64,000 nt of DNA. Source: Casuarius casuarius. Its lineage: Eukaryota; Chordata; Aves; Casuariiformes; Casuariidae. The stretch's first letter is position 1. Every line of letters begins with the position of its first letter. The DNA lies in assembly GCA_003342895.1 (NCBI GenBank), contig PTFA01000017.1, positions 1-64,000 of the forward strand, read 5' to 3'. The position numbers were made by a program, and so were the translations under genes. The notes below the pieces were generated by a model. It did no database searches. It was not told the origin of the DNA and was given only the letters and a program-made list of their open reading frames with translations. Of this stretch, positions 10,379 to 23,200 are shown one piece after another.

Positions 10379-13009
10379 GAATCAGTCTGGGAGATAGCTG
10401 CGTAAAATAACTCAGAGACTAACATGCTTCTGAAGCCTTATCTGTACTTAGGGAATTTCCATGTAGCCTGGACGTCCACTCAGAGTCTCTGAAGAGAAAA
10501 TATCCAAAAGGCCAAGCTGATCAAGCTGCCTGAAAAAGGGAGAACTCTGAGGATAGCTGTAATGATACAAAGAGATATATACGTTTAGGTATTGAGTTCA
10601 ATTGCTTGCGGGATGAGGGAAGAAAATGAACACCAATGCTACATGCTGTACATCAGTCTCTGGTGCATCCTGATGGGGTGAAAAGAGTCACTTAGGGAAG
10701 GTAAAGTGGTCTGAGCAATGCATGGTGTGTGGGTTTCCTCGTCCTCTCATCCCCCTCTATTTTGTAGGAGTTCTTCAAAGAGTTAGTGCTCCGCATTTTG
10801 TGTTGCACATTTTATCGTTCTCACTGTTTTCTAGGCTTGTGTAAAACAACGGACGTAGGGGAGCCAGCCAATACAATGTCACTGGGTAGAGAATGCCACT
10901 TTAGAATAGCGGCAAAATTGCTCTTTAACTAAAAGTGCAGCCATGAGAACTGTATTTCAGCAAGAGTCTAATGTAGAGCTGGAGTTAAATTGAATGTCTA
11001 TTTCTTCAGGGAGGGTAAATTTAATCAGGTGCTCAAAATCAAATTAAGATGGAAATCAGTTGAGAAAAACACAAGAACTATAATCCAGCTAATGACCTGA
11101 GATAATACTGGCAAGAAATTTGCTTTCACATTGTAACACGAAGTATAGTTTCTCTAACAAGGAGCTGCATTTAGCCTGCGATTGCTCTGCATAGTTCAAA
11201 GCCCTGTGTTTCCTTGAGAGGGCAATTAGGATGTGCCACACTTGCACCATTTAGTTTCCATTCATTATGGTGATACTAATAGTCATTATATTGTGATCAG
11301 TGTTTTTATCATAGTGTTATTTTGTAACTTGGTCATTATACTGTAAGCTTTTTCTCCCAGCCCAGCCTGAAACAATGATCCAGAAGTGTCATATCTCCTT
11401 CAGAAACGCAGGCTCTCCTATAACATGGGTTGCGAAAAGAAACTTCTCTACATCTAGGGGCAGAAAATGGATCCAGCACTTGGCTTCAACCCTGCTGCAG
11501 AGACGGGTTCTGGTTTTAATGTACATATTCTGATATTCACTGTATGTGGGGGGNTGTGCAGTGCAACCAGAAGGGGCAAGCACTTCCCCTGCTGATTTTC
11601 TTTCTCTGCAAAGGGAAAGCTTTGAAGGACCTGTGGCGCAAAGTTATTGCTGCTGTTCTCATCCCTGAAGATGGTCCCTGACATAAATTTGCTTCTCTTG
11701 TTGATGGAGATTGTGGAGCCAGTGGTTAGAAGCTGCAGCCGTGAGTGAGTATAAAAGGGAAATGTGCTGCTCTGATATTACACGGAAAGCATTCAACTTA
11801 AACCAGTGTGGTGTCTTGATCCTCTATGACCCATAGCCATCAGGAGTTATTAGCTAATTGAATTCAGAAGGTAACTCCCTAACTGTTTTCAAACTAAATT
11901 AACTTGTTTCAAGAGACCAACTTATGTTTGTATTTCCACAGAGATAATGAGTTTAGGCTTCAACTGAAACCTTGCCAGATAATGAGGAAAAAATAAATCA
12001 ATGACCTCACTCTTATCTGGTCTTAACAGACAGGCTTTCCTTTGCTAAAAGTGACCCTGAAATTGTCTGGATTGATTCACATAAATACAGAGCACCGCAT
12101 TCTGCTAAGCACAGCCGTTCTGCGAAATGCTTTGCTCCGTGAGGAGTACTAATCCGGACATCAGTAAAGATGGAAGTATTTGAAACACGGCTTTTCTTAG
12201 AGTAAAAAGGAATGCTTCTGAGAAATTCAAACATGCAGTGAGATGAAGAGTTAAGGAAGAAATTACTTTCAATGCTAATTAGAGGATAAAAACACTCTCA
12301 CACTTGCAGCTGGGACTGAACAATCTCCATAGACGTATACGTCTCTGGTTATTTAATTATCTGGCATCGTTAAATAAGAAATGCTTTTCAAATGTTAAAG
12401 GGAGATCACTGCCTGGTGTAAGCTGATGTAGCTGTATTGGTGGAGATCTCGCTTTTATGCCTTGATTAATGGAAGGGATAGACAGCTCAGCAATGTGCCT
12501 CTCTTACAGTCTCTACCTCCTTCCCTTACTCTGGATATGGATCTCTAAAATGAAGGCTTACATCTTCAGGTAATAAATGTAACTTACAATAATTTAACAG
12601 AATATATGGAGCAATTTATTCAAGTAAGCAGAGGTATGAGGCAGGATTTTTTAACTACTGCTAAAGAATCTATAAAACTTTCAAGAGAAAGGCCAAATAA
12701 AAAGATTCAAATTCTATAATGGTAACAGCAGTAGTAATAATGGCAACCATGTCGGTGTAACAAGAGATGTGAAATTTTAGAGACACAGAGTATCTTTTAT
12801 TAAACCAGTTGATACAAGTTTTATAGTACCATTGCTTGTTTTAAGTTTGAACTTAAGTATATCGGAAAAAAATACCCTTAGATAAAACACATACTTTCCC
12901 GCTAAAAGACTGGTAAATACTGGTATTCTATCCAGAGATAGACTTTGTCAGTCCTTTCAGGTGACTGACTAATAAAGTTGGAGCGGCTTCAAGAAGTGGG
13001 TATCCATTT
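10379..13009. other. Non-coding sequence between two CR1 elements
   Basis: Nothing coding is recognisable. The stretch contains an N at 11554 and a perfect 14-base palindrome (AGACGTATACGTCT, 12331-12344). All open segments are short and unassigned. Confidence 0.55.
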
Positions 13010-13884
13010 CCAAGTACAGCAAGTTTGACGGTGCTACAAAATTAGGAGGAGTAGTTGATACACAAGATGGTTGCACTAACATTCAGAGACACCTTGATAG
13101 GCTGGAGAAATGGGCAGAAGGGAACCTCAGGAAGTTCAGCAAAGTGAAATGCCAAGTCCTGCCCCTGGGGAGGAACAACCCTGGTGCACCAGTACATGCT
13201 GGGGACTGACTAGCTGGAAAGCATCTTTGCAGAGAAGGACCTGGGAGTCCTGGAGGACAAGATGACCATTAGTCATCAATGTGCCCTTGCTGCAAAGAAG
13301 GCCAAAAGCATCCTGGGCTGCATTAGGCAGAGTGCTGCCAGCAGGTTGAGGGAGGGGATCCTTCCCCTCTACTCAGCACTAGTGAGGCCACACCTGGAGT
13401 GCTGGCTCCCGTGCTGGGCCCCCCAGTACACAAGAGACATGAACATACTGGAGCGAGTCCAGCGAAGGGTCATGAAGACGATTAAGGGACTGGAGCATCT
13501 CTCATACAAGGAGAGGCTGCGAGAGCTGGGACTGTTCAGCATGGAGGAGAGAAGGCTCAGAGGGATATGATCAGTGTGTATAAACCCCTGATGAGGAGAA
13601 GAAAAAAGATGGAGTGAGACTCTTCTCAGTGGTGCCAATGACAGGATGAGATGCATTGGGCACAAAATGAAATACAGGAAATTTCATTTAAACATAAGAC
13701 ACTTTTTTACTGTGAAAGTGATCAAAGGCTGGAGAAGGTTGCCCAAAGAGGTTGTGGAGTCTCCATATTTGGAGATATTCAAAACTTAATTGGGCAATCT
13801 GCTCCAGGTGACCCTGCTTGAGCAGGGGGATTGGACTCGATTTCCAGAGGTCCCTTCCAGTCTCAACCAATCCATGATTTTATG
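13010..13884 (+). mobile_element. 5'-truncated CR1 LINE, avian type
   Basis: This is a typical 5'-truncated CR1 insertion of about 875 bases. It starts inside the reverse-transcriptase domain at the degraded catalytic block (AAGTTTGACGGTGCTAC, where CR1 normally encodes an F-A-D-D core). It continues through the DLGVLEDK and LVRPHLE regions and ends in the CR1 3' untranslated region, with GGTCCCTTCCAGTC near 13848 and the ATGATTTTATGAA terminus at 13873-13884. The end is the avian octamer type (ATTCTATGA-like) in decayed form, not a poly-A tail. It is less diverged than the element at 8540-10378 because long open segments survive. Truncation from the 5' side is the usual outcome of target-primed reverse transcription. 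Confidence 0.93.
13262..13570 (+). pseudogene. CR1 ORF2 C-terminus (reverse transcriptase thumb/tail)
   Basis: A 102-codon open segment inside the CR1 copy. It encodes the C-terminal end of the CR1 ORF2 protein: an [15 protein letters not shown] segment near residues 14-28, [10 protein letters not shown] at about 37-46, WAPQYTRDM at about 52-60, then [19 protein letters not shown] and ERLRELGLFS. These blocks follow the polymerase core in CR1-type LINEs. The upstream catalytic region is lost or mutated and an in-frame TGA lies at 13207-13209, so the piece has no start of its own and cannot encode a working enzyme. The first Met is merely an internal residue. The open length reflects relative youth, not selection. 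Confidence 0.88.
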
Positions 13885-15308
13885 AACCCAGGATGTGTTT
13901 CTACTCAGTAGTTAGGACCTTGTCATGAGCATAAGAGGAGAGAATAGAACCCAGCTGTCCTGTCGGGGTAGTTAAGAAGACTCCAAAGAGATTCTCTGCT
14001 GAGTCAACCTGGACTCCTCAAGATCCTTAGCTTTTTGTCCTTGTTCTGAAAAATCAAAATCCCAAGCAGCTTTCACAGCTTTCTCCTGGGGATTGGACGC
14101 TAGCAAATTCCAGCCTGCCACCCATTATGTACTATGGAAGATTGATCGTTGGCCATAAGTGACTGCGCTCATTCTTCATTTGTGACAGAATTTCATAGAT
14201 ACTATCGCCAGCTTTCTGTATCTCTTAAAATATTGTCATGAGGAACAAAACCTTTTTAGCCTCTGTTAATCAGTGCTCTTCAGGAAAATTCCTTTTCAGC
14301 CAACGTGAAATCAAGCGACTGTCTGCAGTGCATCACACGACCATCGCTGTTTGCCTGGCACTAGGGGAAGCTCAGGCTAATCTGTTCTGCTGAGGACCTG
14401 AAATAAAATAGCTGCTTCCTACTTAAGCACTTGTGCTTAGGCGGCACCAGTTAGTCAGAGGGCTCTTTCCCCAAACACAGCTGGGATTGCTCAGCTGGGG
14501 TGGCAGCAGTCACCCTTTGCCCTGGTCCATAACCTCTGTGGTCTGTTTTACCTGAGGTGTAGCTTGTGAAAGGCACAGGCCATAAATCCTGCGAAGCAAT
14601 GAGCGCCTGGGTTTGTAAATAGTGGTGGGAGTTTGGACTGGGGGTAGGCACCCGTGTGCTCAGCATGGCCAGCACCATGTGGGCATGCCCAGGGACTCAA
14701 CTCTAACCACCTGAGGAACTTCAAGGTTGAAAATGCAGGTGCCTACATAGACACATCTAGCATTAGACTGTGAGGGAGATCCTCAGTCTTTAGGTTTTGA
14801 GGCTCTCAGTAGTGGGCTGAAGTGTCTACAGTGGTTACTAGATGACTAATTCCATCTAATCCCTTCACAGATTTTTTTGGTTTTGTCAAAATTTATTTTT
14901 TTTATCTGCCTGTTCAAAAAGTGTAAATATGCCTGGGCTAACGTTCATCGCCTTTGCCACAGATAGGAAGCCGTGACAGATTTGTGAGCACCATGTTTTG
15001 CTTAGCTTCGTTATACCTGCTTAGAGACAAGGCTTTTTAGCTCAGGTGCAGTGCTGTGCTGTTTGTGACTGCCTTGTTTTTTGGGGCATGAACTAATCTC
15101 TGGTTGGTAGTGTGCTGGTTTGGAAATACCCAGCAGCTTCAGCATTGTGCTCTACTGAGCACTGGCAGCAGGGCCAAAGGGGCAAACAAACCCATGAGGG
15201 AGATGGTTTGATCTAAGCATAAAATGAATTCGTTCTAACAGTATCATGGAATAAAGTAAAATGGGCATAACCACCTCATAAAACAAAACAAAAATAAACA
15301 AAATAAAA

Positions 15309-15375
15309 AATTAACTACTCTATTAACTACTAAAAAAATTAACTACTCTAAATTAACTACTACTAAGTACTCTAA
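15309..15375. repeat. Short tandem repeat with TTAACTAC core, four copies
   Basis: TTAACTAC occurs at 15311, 15323, 15339 and 15353, separated by 4, 8 and 6 bases (CTCTA-like or A-rich spacers). An A-rich, AAAACA-type stretch (about 15281-15310) leads into it. The irregular spacing suggests an old slippage product. Confidence 0.85.
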
Positions 15376-18300
15376 GACAGAAGAAAAAAATGTTCAGTTG
15401 TAATGCATTTTCTTTTCCAAATATTTGCAGTGGGAATTTTTCTATTGAAATTGACACATTTTTCAAAATGTTGTGATGAAAAAAAATTAAAGCGAAAAAC
15501 TCAGTCTGCCTTACTTAAAACCTTTTTGGCTTTTTATATTTTTTTATGTAGTAAGATTAAAAAGCAGATGTTTGGAAAGCTACTTTGAGTCATTACTTTC
15601 ACATGGTGCCACAGCTCCTAAGTGAAGACTTGAAGGCTTGTGACCAAAACATGGTTTTCTTCACTTAACTGCGTACTTAAAACAACATTAACTTGCTGTT
15701 TTATCTGGGGGTATAGAGGGATTTGCATTCTGAAAACAACTGTGCTCATGCAAGATGCTACTGCAGTTTGGGAAGTCTCAGAGCTTGGGCTCCAAGGTTT
15801 CATTTTGCTTTAAAAATGATAAAAATGAAATAATACTACTTAAAAATATGTTTTCTTGACTTTTTCCTTTTTGCGGGGAAAATTAAAAAATATTTTTAAA
15901 TTCTAAATCAAGATGAATGTTTCTTTTCAGAATTACCTGAGGATCTGACTTTGTACAGTTTGGTCCCAATGTCAAGATGCCTTGTCTGGTAATTCCTACC
16001 AGCTCATGGTGTAAATTGCTATGAAAAGCAGTAAATAATAGCTTGAATGCAGTAGGTGATTACAGATGCTGAAATATCTAACTTTCAATGGTACTGTTGA
16101 AAGAAAAACAGATAGAGTCTCACAGATCATTGGACTTCCCATGGTTTAACTTGCCATCAAAATGACATCGTAGCAGCTACCTGCAACTTACTGAAGATGG
16201 AAAATACAAATTTAATGTGGAGTCAGTATTCATAATTATGCTCCAATTCCACTTTAATAGCGCTGTCCATATTTGCAATACTGTAAATGTAAAAATAAAT
16301 TTGATTGAAAGAGTGCCAGTGAGAAACAGCGTATAATTTTGTTGTTGTTTGTGCCTTACCCTGCATAATTGCAGTAATTATGTATATTAGGCTGTTCTGT
16401 GTAATGGCACCAGAAGGTAGATTATTTTGTCAATAAATGGCTGTAGCAGTTTATATATATTTTGCATCATCCACAGAGGTACTTTGAAGATCATTTATTA
16501 TTGCTGATTTGCCAATAATAGGTCAGAAATTATTACTGGTGTTTCCAGAAGGTCCAACTGAAAGAAATGCCTTCTAGAAAAGTTTAAGTGGCTACTAAAA
16601 AACAACAGCCTTGTGTCTGAGAAAATACAGAATTAAAAAAACATGCACATTTTTAAAGAAGGTAAAATCTTTAATTAGCTAATAGGGCTAATGTCAATAT
16701 AATATGACAAAGAGCTGCAACAGCTCTGTAATCCTCAGGTGTGTACTCAGTTCAAATTATACTTTGCACTATGAATTCCATATATTCTTAAGGCCATTTG
16801 CTTATTTTTCAACACAACAATTTTAGATAAAGACACTTTAATGAACTGTCCTAAACCTTTAATTTTTAAATGACACTGAGCAGAAACACATTGATAATAG
16901 AGAAAACAGACAAGAAATTTAATGCAGTTGGAAGAAACAGAATCAGGAGGCAGACTGAGGTTGACATGGAGGGATATGTTGTTTGTGTATACACAGAAGT
17001 ACGAAGGAAAGGTGGCATTTAGAAGATAGTCTGGTCAAATGTTAAAGAAAAATACAAGAAAGGTTGCCTTTTTTATAGTGTATAAGATGAATGTTAGTAG
17101 TAATACTATGCTAACTGGACCCTTCTGCCAGTTTATGAGAGCATTTTGTGTATGACAGTGGGGAGCAAACTAGAATATACCAAAGCACAAATAAAAGCTC
17201 AGAAGCAGCTGTCCAACATCAGGAATTCCTCTGTTTTTTGCTGCCATATGTAAGGTGAAACTATGTCAAAACCGTTTTCACAAATGACTGTGTCACAAAT
17301 ATCTGTTTATGATAGACCAAAGTTAGCAAGCTACTTTTGCTTGTCCTGAACCTTTCTGGCATGTTGGGGCCAGGTCTCCAGCAGCTCTGACTCCGTGTGG
17401 AAGTTGGTCCCCATCAGCCGATTACAACGGATGAGCCCTCTTCAGCACAGAAAAACCTGAAAAGTTGGGTCCTGGGGAGCCAGGCCTCCCACTATGTTCA
17501 CGACAGGGGTTTCAGGGTGGTAGGCTGTTGGCTGCCGTGTTCCCTGAGACACTGGTGAGCGTATCCATAGATATGTCCCATGGTCTACGTAGGCAGCAAC
17601 CTGCTGCTAATGGCCATTTTTGCAGCTGCATTGCTATCCCTTAGCATGATGCTCTTTTCTGCCAAGAGAAATATGGGTGGATGGACAGTGACTTGTTAGT
17701 CAGAAAAGTCTGGAAACGAGTCATCGAAAGCAAAAGTGGAGTGGTCTGGGGAGATGAGCAGGAGATACGGGGTGTAAAGCTGACATGATTCAGTTCTGTA
17801 TTTTATGCTCTGTGCACTCTTCAAATTAGGACTCAGTCCTGTAAGAAGGAATGCCTGAATGATGCTGCTGAGAGGATCTGCTCCTTCGTTTTGTCTCAGG
17901 TTGAATGGATTCACTCTGAAGTACAAACTGCATGGAAAATTTCAATGTCATTTTTAGCTCTACTTCAACAGGCATAGTTTGACATACCAATTTATTGTGT
18001 GTTGATCTGGCAATAACCCATAATAACTCATGAGATTTAACAGCTTGTAATGCCCTTCTTGTTTGGTAAAACTGACCTGCCACTTGCAATTGATTCAAAA
18101 TTCAGCAGCATGCCTTATCATGGATTAGAGCTAGCGTATACATCCAGCTTTGTTTTATCTGTATTTTTTTTTGCCCAAATCAGAGTAGTTATGAATGTAT
18201 ATAGCTCTGAAAGGGACTAGATTGGGTTATATATAAGATGCTCCCCTTGATCTCTATTTGGTAGGACCTTGATGGGACTTTGCACCCACATGCAATATGG

Positions 18301-19896
18301 GATTTTGAGTTTTGCCAGCATGCCAGAAGTTAGAAAGTAATCAAGCTTTTGCTATGACAAAAGGTCATTTATTCTCCTCTGAAATTTGTCTGAATCAATT
18401 TTCCACTTAAAAAGCAGCCACAGACAAACGTATTTTTCCCTGAGTGATTTGAAATTATGATTGTTGCTTTATTGATTGATGTGTTTTTTGGTCAACCCAC
18501 TCTTACTGTGTTGCCTCTGTAGAATATTTAAGTTAATGAAACATTGCTTTGCCTTTGTTGGTCACCTCAAACATATTCGTGCCCTTAAAATTGTTATTGC
18601 TTTGGTTAGTATTCAAAAAAAGGTCACAAAAATTTCATACTATTGAATATCAGCACATAGTCCAAGGAGGAATGTTTTTGTCATAATTTAAAGTTTAAAT
18701 CAAACTCTCTCCTTAATAAACATTCCAGTCAGAATGATAGAATATTTTTAAAAAAAGATAAAATTAATCTGAAAATTCAGAAATAAATTGGATGGTGAGA
18801 CTTGCTGAACTGTAGACTAGTCATCTAAGGAAAGTAGCTGGCGTGTCATTATGAGAACACTGAAGAATAGAATTTAAACTCAACAGGTTAATAAGTTGTC
18901 CATCAGTTTCCAGTCTAGGAAGAATTTGTAAAAATAAGTGTAATTGCTTTTTGAGTTTTTTGCTTTTAAAATAACACTGACATCTAACAGAGTGATAATT
19001 GAAATCCAGTTGGTAAGCTTCAAAGCTACTCTCCAATAAGTGATGAAGGTGTTTCCTGTTTAAGTCTATCTCTCCCTGAAGGCATAAATACGGTTGGCTT
19101 CGTAGGGGTTTAAGCATGTGTTTAATATTATGAACAGCAGTCCAGTCCAGTTTCTTCTTTGGAGCCAGTGAGTGTAGGGCTTAGAATTAGTGTTCAATGG
19201 GCAGAAAGGTCTCAGACACTCCATGTGTGACCTCCTCTAGGACAAGAGACGCGTAGGTTTGGATACTGCAGTCACCGCTGCAGTTCTGCATAGCCCTCTG
19301 GTGTCACTGGCTAGGATAGAGCCTGTTCTGTTCAGACATGCCTGAGCAGGAACCGAAATTGTTCAGCCACTGCCCACCTCATTTCTCCAAGGAGTTTGCT
19401 AGGTGAAGAGTCTTTGCCCTGCTTTATCTGATGGCAGAAAGTTTTCAGACTTTGCTGGCTGCTGTTCTGCTATAAACTTTCTTGCTCTGAGACATCATTA
19501 GTGCTGGTTTTTAATCTGTAATTTAATTGCATGGGTAATTTTATCATTCATATAGAAATGTTTTCTTTGTATGGCAAAGAGGAAATCACGGAGATGAAAG
19601 TGCATCCCTGTTCTGTGCTGCACATCCCTAAACGATATCAGTAGCTCTCTGAATGTTTCCAAGGTCAAGCAACCAAATGCAATTGCACACTTGACTGGTT
19701 TAGACATACTATTTCACTCTGCTTTTAGCAGATTTTAAATGAAAGTCTGCCTTGTTTTGATGCATGAGATTTTAGTCTAAACTTTAGGTTAGACTTCTTG
19801 CCCAAACTAAATTTTCAGGCATAAAATCAATTAGATAGTCAAACATTTTTAGCGAAAATTCTAAATGTCATTCATTTACTTGCAAGGACATTACAG

Positions 19897-19911
19897 TTTT
19901 TTTTTTTTTTT
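19897..19911. repeat. Poly-T run (15 T)
   Basis: Homopolymer of T. No recognisable retroposon is attached on either side. Confidence 0.9.
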
Positions 19912-20050
19912 ACTTTATTGACTTCTTACTAAGTTACTGGCACGTCTTAGAACATCAAAAAAAGAAAGAAAAGAGGGACCTAGAGACATTGGTATTGCAT
20001 CATTCTTTTTCTGAATTCTATATATTGAATTCTAGCCAGTACACTTAGTT

Positions 20051-20230
20051 AACATAAGAAAAAAACTTACTATGTCAGACCAATGATCACCTGCTCAGGT
20101 GTCCTGCCTTCATTTGTGTCTAGTAGCAGATATTTAAGTAAGAGAAGAAGATCAGATGAAGTACACAGTGATACTTGCTCTGAATGCACTCACAAACTCT
20201 AGTGATTTTTGCCTTAGGTTCTTCCTCGGT
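20051..20230 (-). mobile_element. Relic of an ancient CR1 3' end, minus strand
   Basis: Read on the plus strand this is the reverse complement of the old CR1 3' end. It begins with AACATAAGAA, then has TATGTCAGACCAATGATCA, a GTAGCAGATATTTAAG block, and GTACACAGTGATACTTGC, in the same order as in the family. Similarity fades near 20230. The same 3' region appears again at 35477-35850, and the plus-strand counterpart of its outermost part lies near 10313-10378. It is strongly diverged and has no coding potential. Confidence 0.75.
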
Positions 20231-23200
20231 CAGAGTGAGAAGTCTGCTGAAGCCCAATGGGCAGAGCCTGGTCTACCAGCCTAGTTTGGTAGTTTTCCTA
20301 GCCTTGAGCCAAGAATCTCACCAGACTAGCTGCAGAAAGAGCACTACGTTAAGAGTAACCGCTGAGCATCTTGTGTGCGTCACGTCTCACACTCCAGCCT
20401 GGTGACCTTTTGTACCCACTGGAGGCAAGGTCATGCCCAACTATTTGAGAAATGCTGATTTTGGTGCAGTCAGGAAACCAGGCTCTGGAGCAATTGAAGC
20501 TGCAAGGCAGAGAAGGTCAAAAGCTAAACATTATAAATGAGATTACAGAAATGCTTTTGGTCTGAAAACCTTCCCTGAAGTGAAATGAGTTCCATTTCAG
20601 TGGAACTGACCTAATCCAACTTAACAATGTAATTGTAGGTTGAACTCCTTGTGGCATTTATTCCAGTGAGGGATGCACCTTTTCTCCTTTTTCATGTGCA
20701 GCTATTTATTATTGAAACTATGGTAAACATTACGTAATCATAAATATAAATAAATCAGTGCCACTTTTTAAACCTGAATAGTTCCTTCATGGTACTAATG
20801 CTAAATGATTACAGCAAAGGTGTCTTTTCTTTAAGAAACACAGGACAGACATGCAGAAGTTTTTGAAAAGAGGTGCGAATTTTAAGCTGAAATAGAATTT
20901 TTAGTGTAAAACATATAATAGGCTCAGAAGAGCTCAATAAGTACAAACTTGATTACTGGCAGGTTTAAATTGATTTAATTCAAAAAATTACAGTATATGA
21001 AGTAAGTCAGATCTAGAATAATTGATGTTGGGTAGATCATGAGCAAACAAATCCTGTGGCTAAATTTGGCTGCATGTTCCTGAAGAAGGACATTTTTGCC
21101 TTTGATGGAAAAGCAGTTTAGTTTGTTTTTGAATGAGTCAGTTAAATTTTTGCTTACTACAGCTTTACTTGGAGTGGCTGATAATCACTTGAAAATCCAA
21201 CAAAGTACCATGAATTCTTTTGTTATCAGTCTCATGGATTATAGCTGTGACTTAATGGAAGAAAATCAGTGTTCCCTCACTGGCTTATCAATATGTGAGA
21301 AACATTGCCTGCAAAACCGCAGCATACTCCCAAATAAGATTTCCACAGAGAAGTTAGGGTATTTGCCTTTCTTTACAATTTTCCAGGAAAAGTGCTACAT
21401 CCCCTCCACTCTTTTGCTAACATGATTTCTTTTTCTTGTATACAGTGTGTCTGTATAGCATGCGTGTGCGTCATTGCTTGCATAATTGTTTCCTTCACCT
21501 TTCTTCTTTTATATTTACCTATTAGATCAGCATGTTCTGTGTGACATCTAAATGATTTCAGATGCAAGATCAGTGACTGAATTCTGCTACTTGTCTGTGG
21601 TCACAGCCTTTGATAGTGTTCCATGGCAGATCTCTCTGCCCAGCTGGGCTAACTCTTTCCGTGACAACATATCAAATAATGTGAAGACTCAGACCACTAA
21701 AGCATCTGTAGATATTTTACAAAAACAGTAGGTCTTTCAATGGCACTCCGTCAAAGGCTGTCTTGTTGATAAATCTCCAAATGAATAGTCAGTGGTCAAT
21801 AGGAATTGTCAATCTTCCGCTGCAGTGACACAATCCCTTGGAAGATTTCTTGGATCATTTACCACTAGAGTAGGCAGTAGTGTTCTAGCTGTGAGTCATT
21901 AATAATATCATATATATATATATAAAAATATTAAAAAGTGTGTGTATATGTATATATAATATACACATATATAAAAGACTGAAAAATTCATATGCAGTTA
22001 TGCAAAAGGTATAATCTTTTTTATGCCTAGGCTACTAAGAAGGCTTATGCCTTTTATGTCTTAGCACACAATTATAAACAGTATATACTCACTTCTGTTT
22101 AATGTGTGTATCTGAGTTACAAACTGAATGCTCTTTCTGAAAGGGTACTCAGGGAACAGTCTGATGTCCAAACGAAAAAGCATGTAACTGCTCACACTGA
22201 GACACATAGGGCATTTTGAGTGATTTGCCCTTTAGAGGCATAAATCTTTTTCCATAATTTGTTAAGCTTTTGTCATTTTTAAGAGAAATCATTGCTGTCC
22301 CTTCCTAGCTTCTGCCAGACAAAAATGGAAATTATATTTAGGAACAATTTACAAGAGTACATACCGTACGGGAATATTTGACTTTCTTGACCTCTTTTTT
22401 TTCTTTAGATGGTTGCATTCGAGCTTGAAAATGGCAACATGTACTGATGTGAAAAGATTTACCAGTTCCCTTACAGATTATGTTGAGAAGAAAACAACAA
22501 ATCCAACAAGAAAAAAAAGGAGAAGGGAAGAGGTGCAAATGTTTATAGGCATAGGAGGGAATACCAATACAGACAATTCATGTTGCACTTGCCTTGCAAG
22601 AATGAAAGATTCATACTAGAAAAGTTCAGGCAATATGGAAATAAAACACCTTTCAAACATTATAAATAAGCTTTCTCTTTTGAGGCTCTGCTCAAAGGAA
22701 GTGAAATCCAATCTAAGATTATTATATTATCATTAAAAAAGTCCCTTCCACTTACACAGCAGAGAGGCAAAGTTGCGGGGAGGGGCCTGTGGATTTGCTG
22801 AGATACATTCAATATTGTATAGCAGAGATAACGACAACTTGACTTCCTGTTCTTAAAGTAGCACAGATGGTTGGATAAAGAAGTAGAGAAAGAAATAAAA
22901 AGTCTATAAATTGTGAACAGATGTTAACAGTACTTATCTGATTTTTGAGTCTTATTTGATTTTTTAAATTTCTAGAATAAATGTGCAGTATGGCCTGTCA
23001 TTAATGGGACAAGGCCAGTGAGCCCAAATATGAACATCATTCGTACTGGTGGTGATTCTGATCTTTCTAACCATTTCTTGAGACATGTGATCCTTTATGG
23101 GTTTTGGTTTTCCATGCTGTGCATGTGGAGTTTGCTGTAGCATCATGGGGTGTTTTGTGGCTTGTGGTGACTGGGAGAGAGCAGTCAGCTCTTTGTGGTA

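Larger units (their letters stand above)
13885..20050. other. Non-coding AT-rich sequence
   Basis: No gene is recognised. It holds a short tandem repeat (15309-15375), a stretch rich in TAAT/ATTA cores with the look of a conserved non-coding element (16210-16450, unproven), a 15-base poly-T run (19897-19911), and two TGAATTCTA copies near 20021-20043. The remaining open segments are below about 100 codons and lack recognisable domains. Confidence 0.5.
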
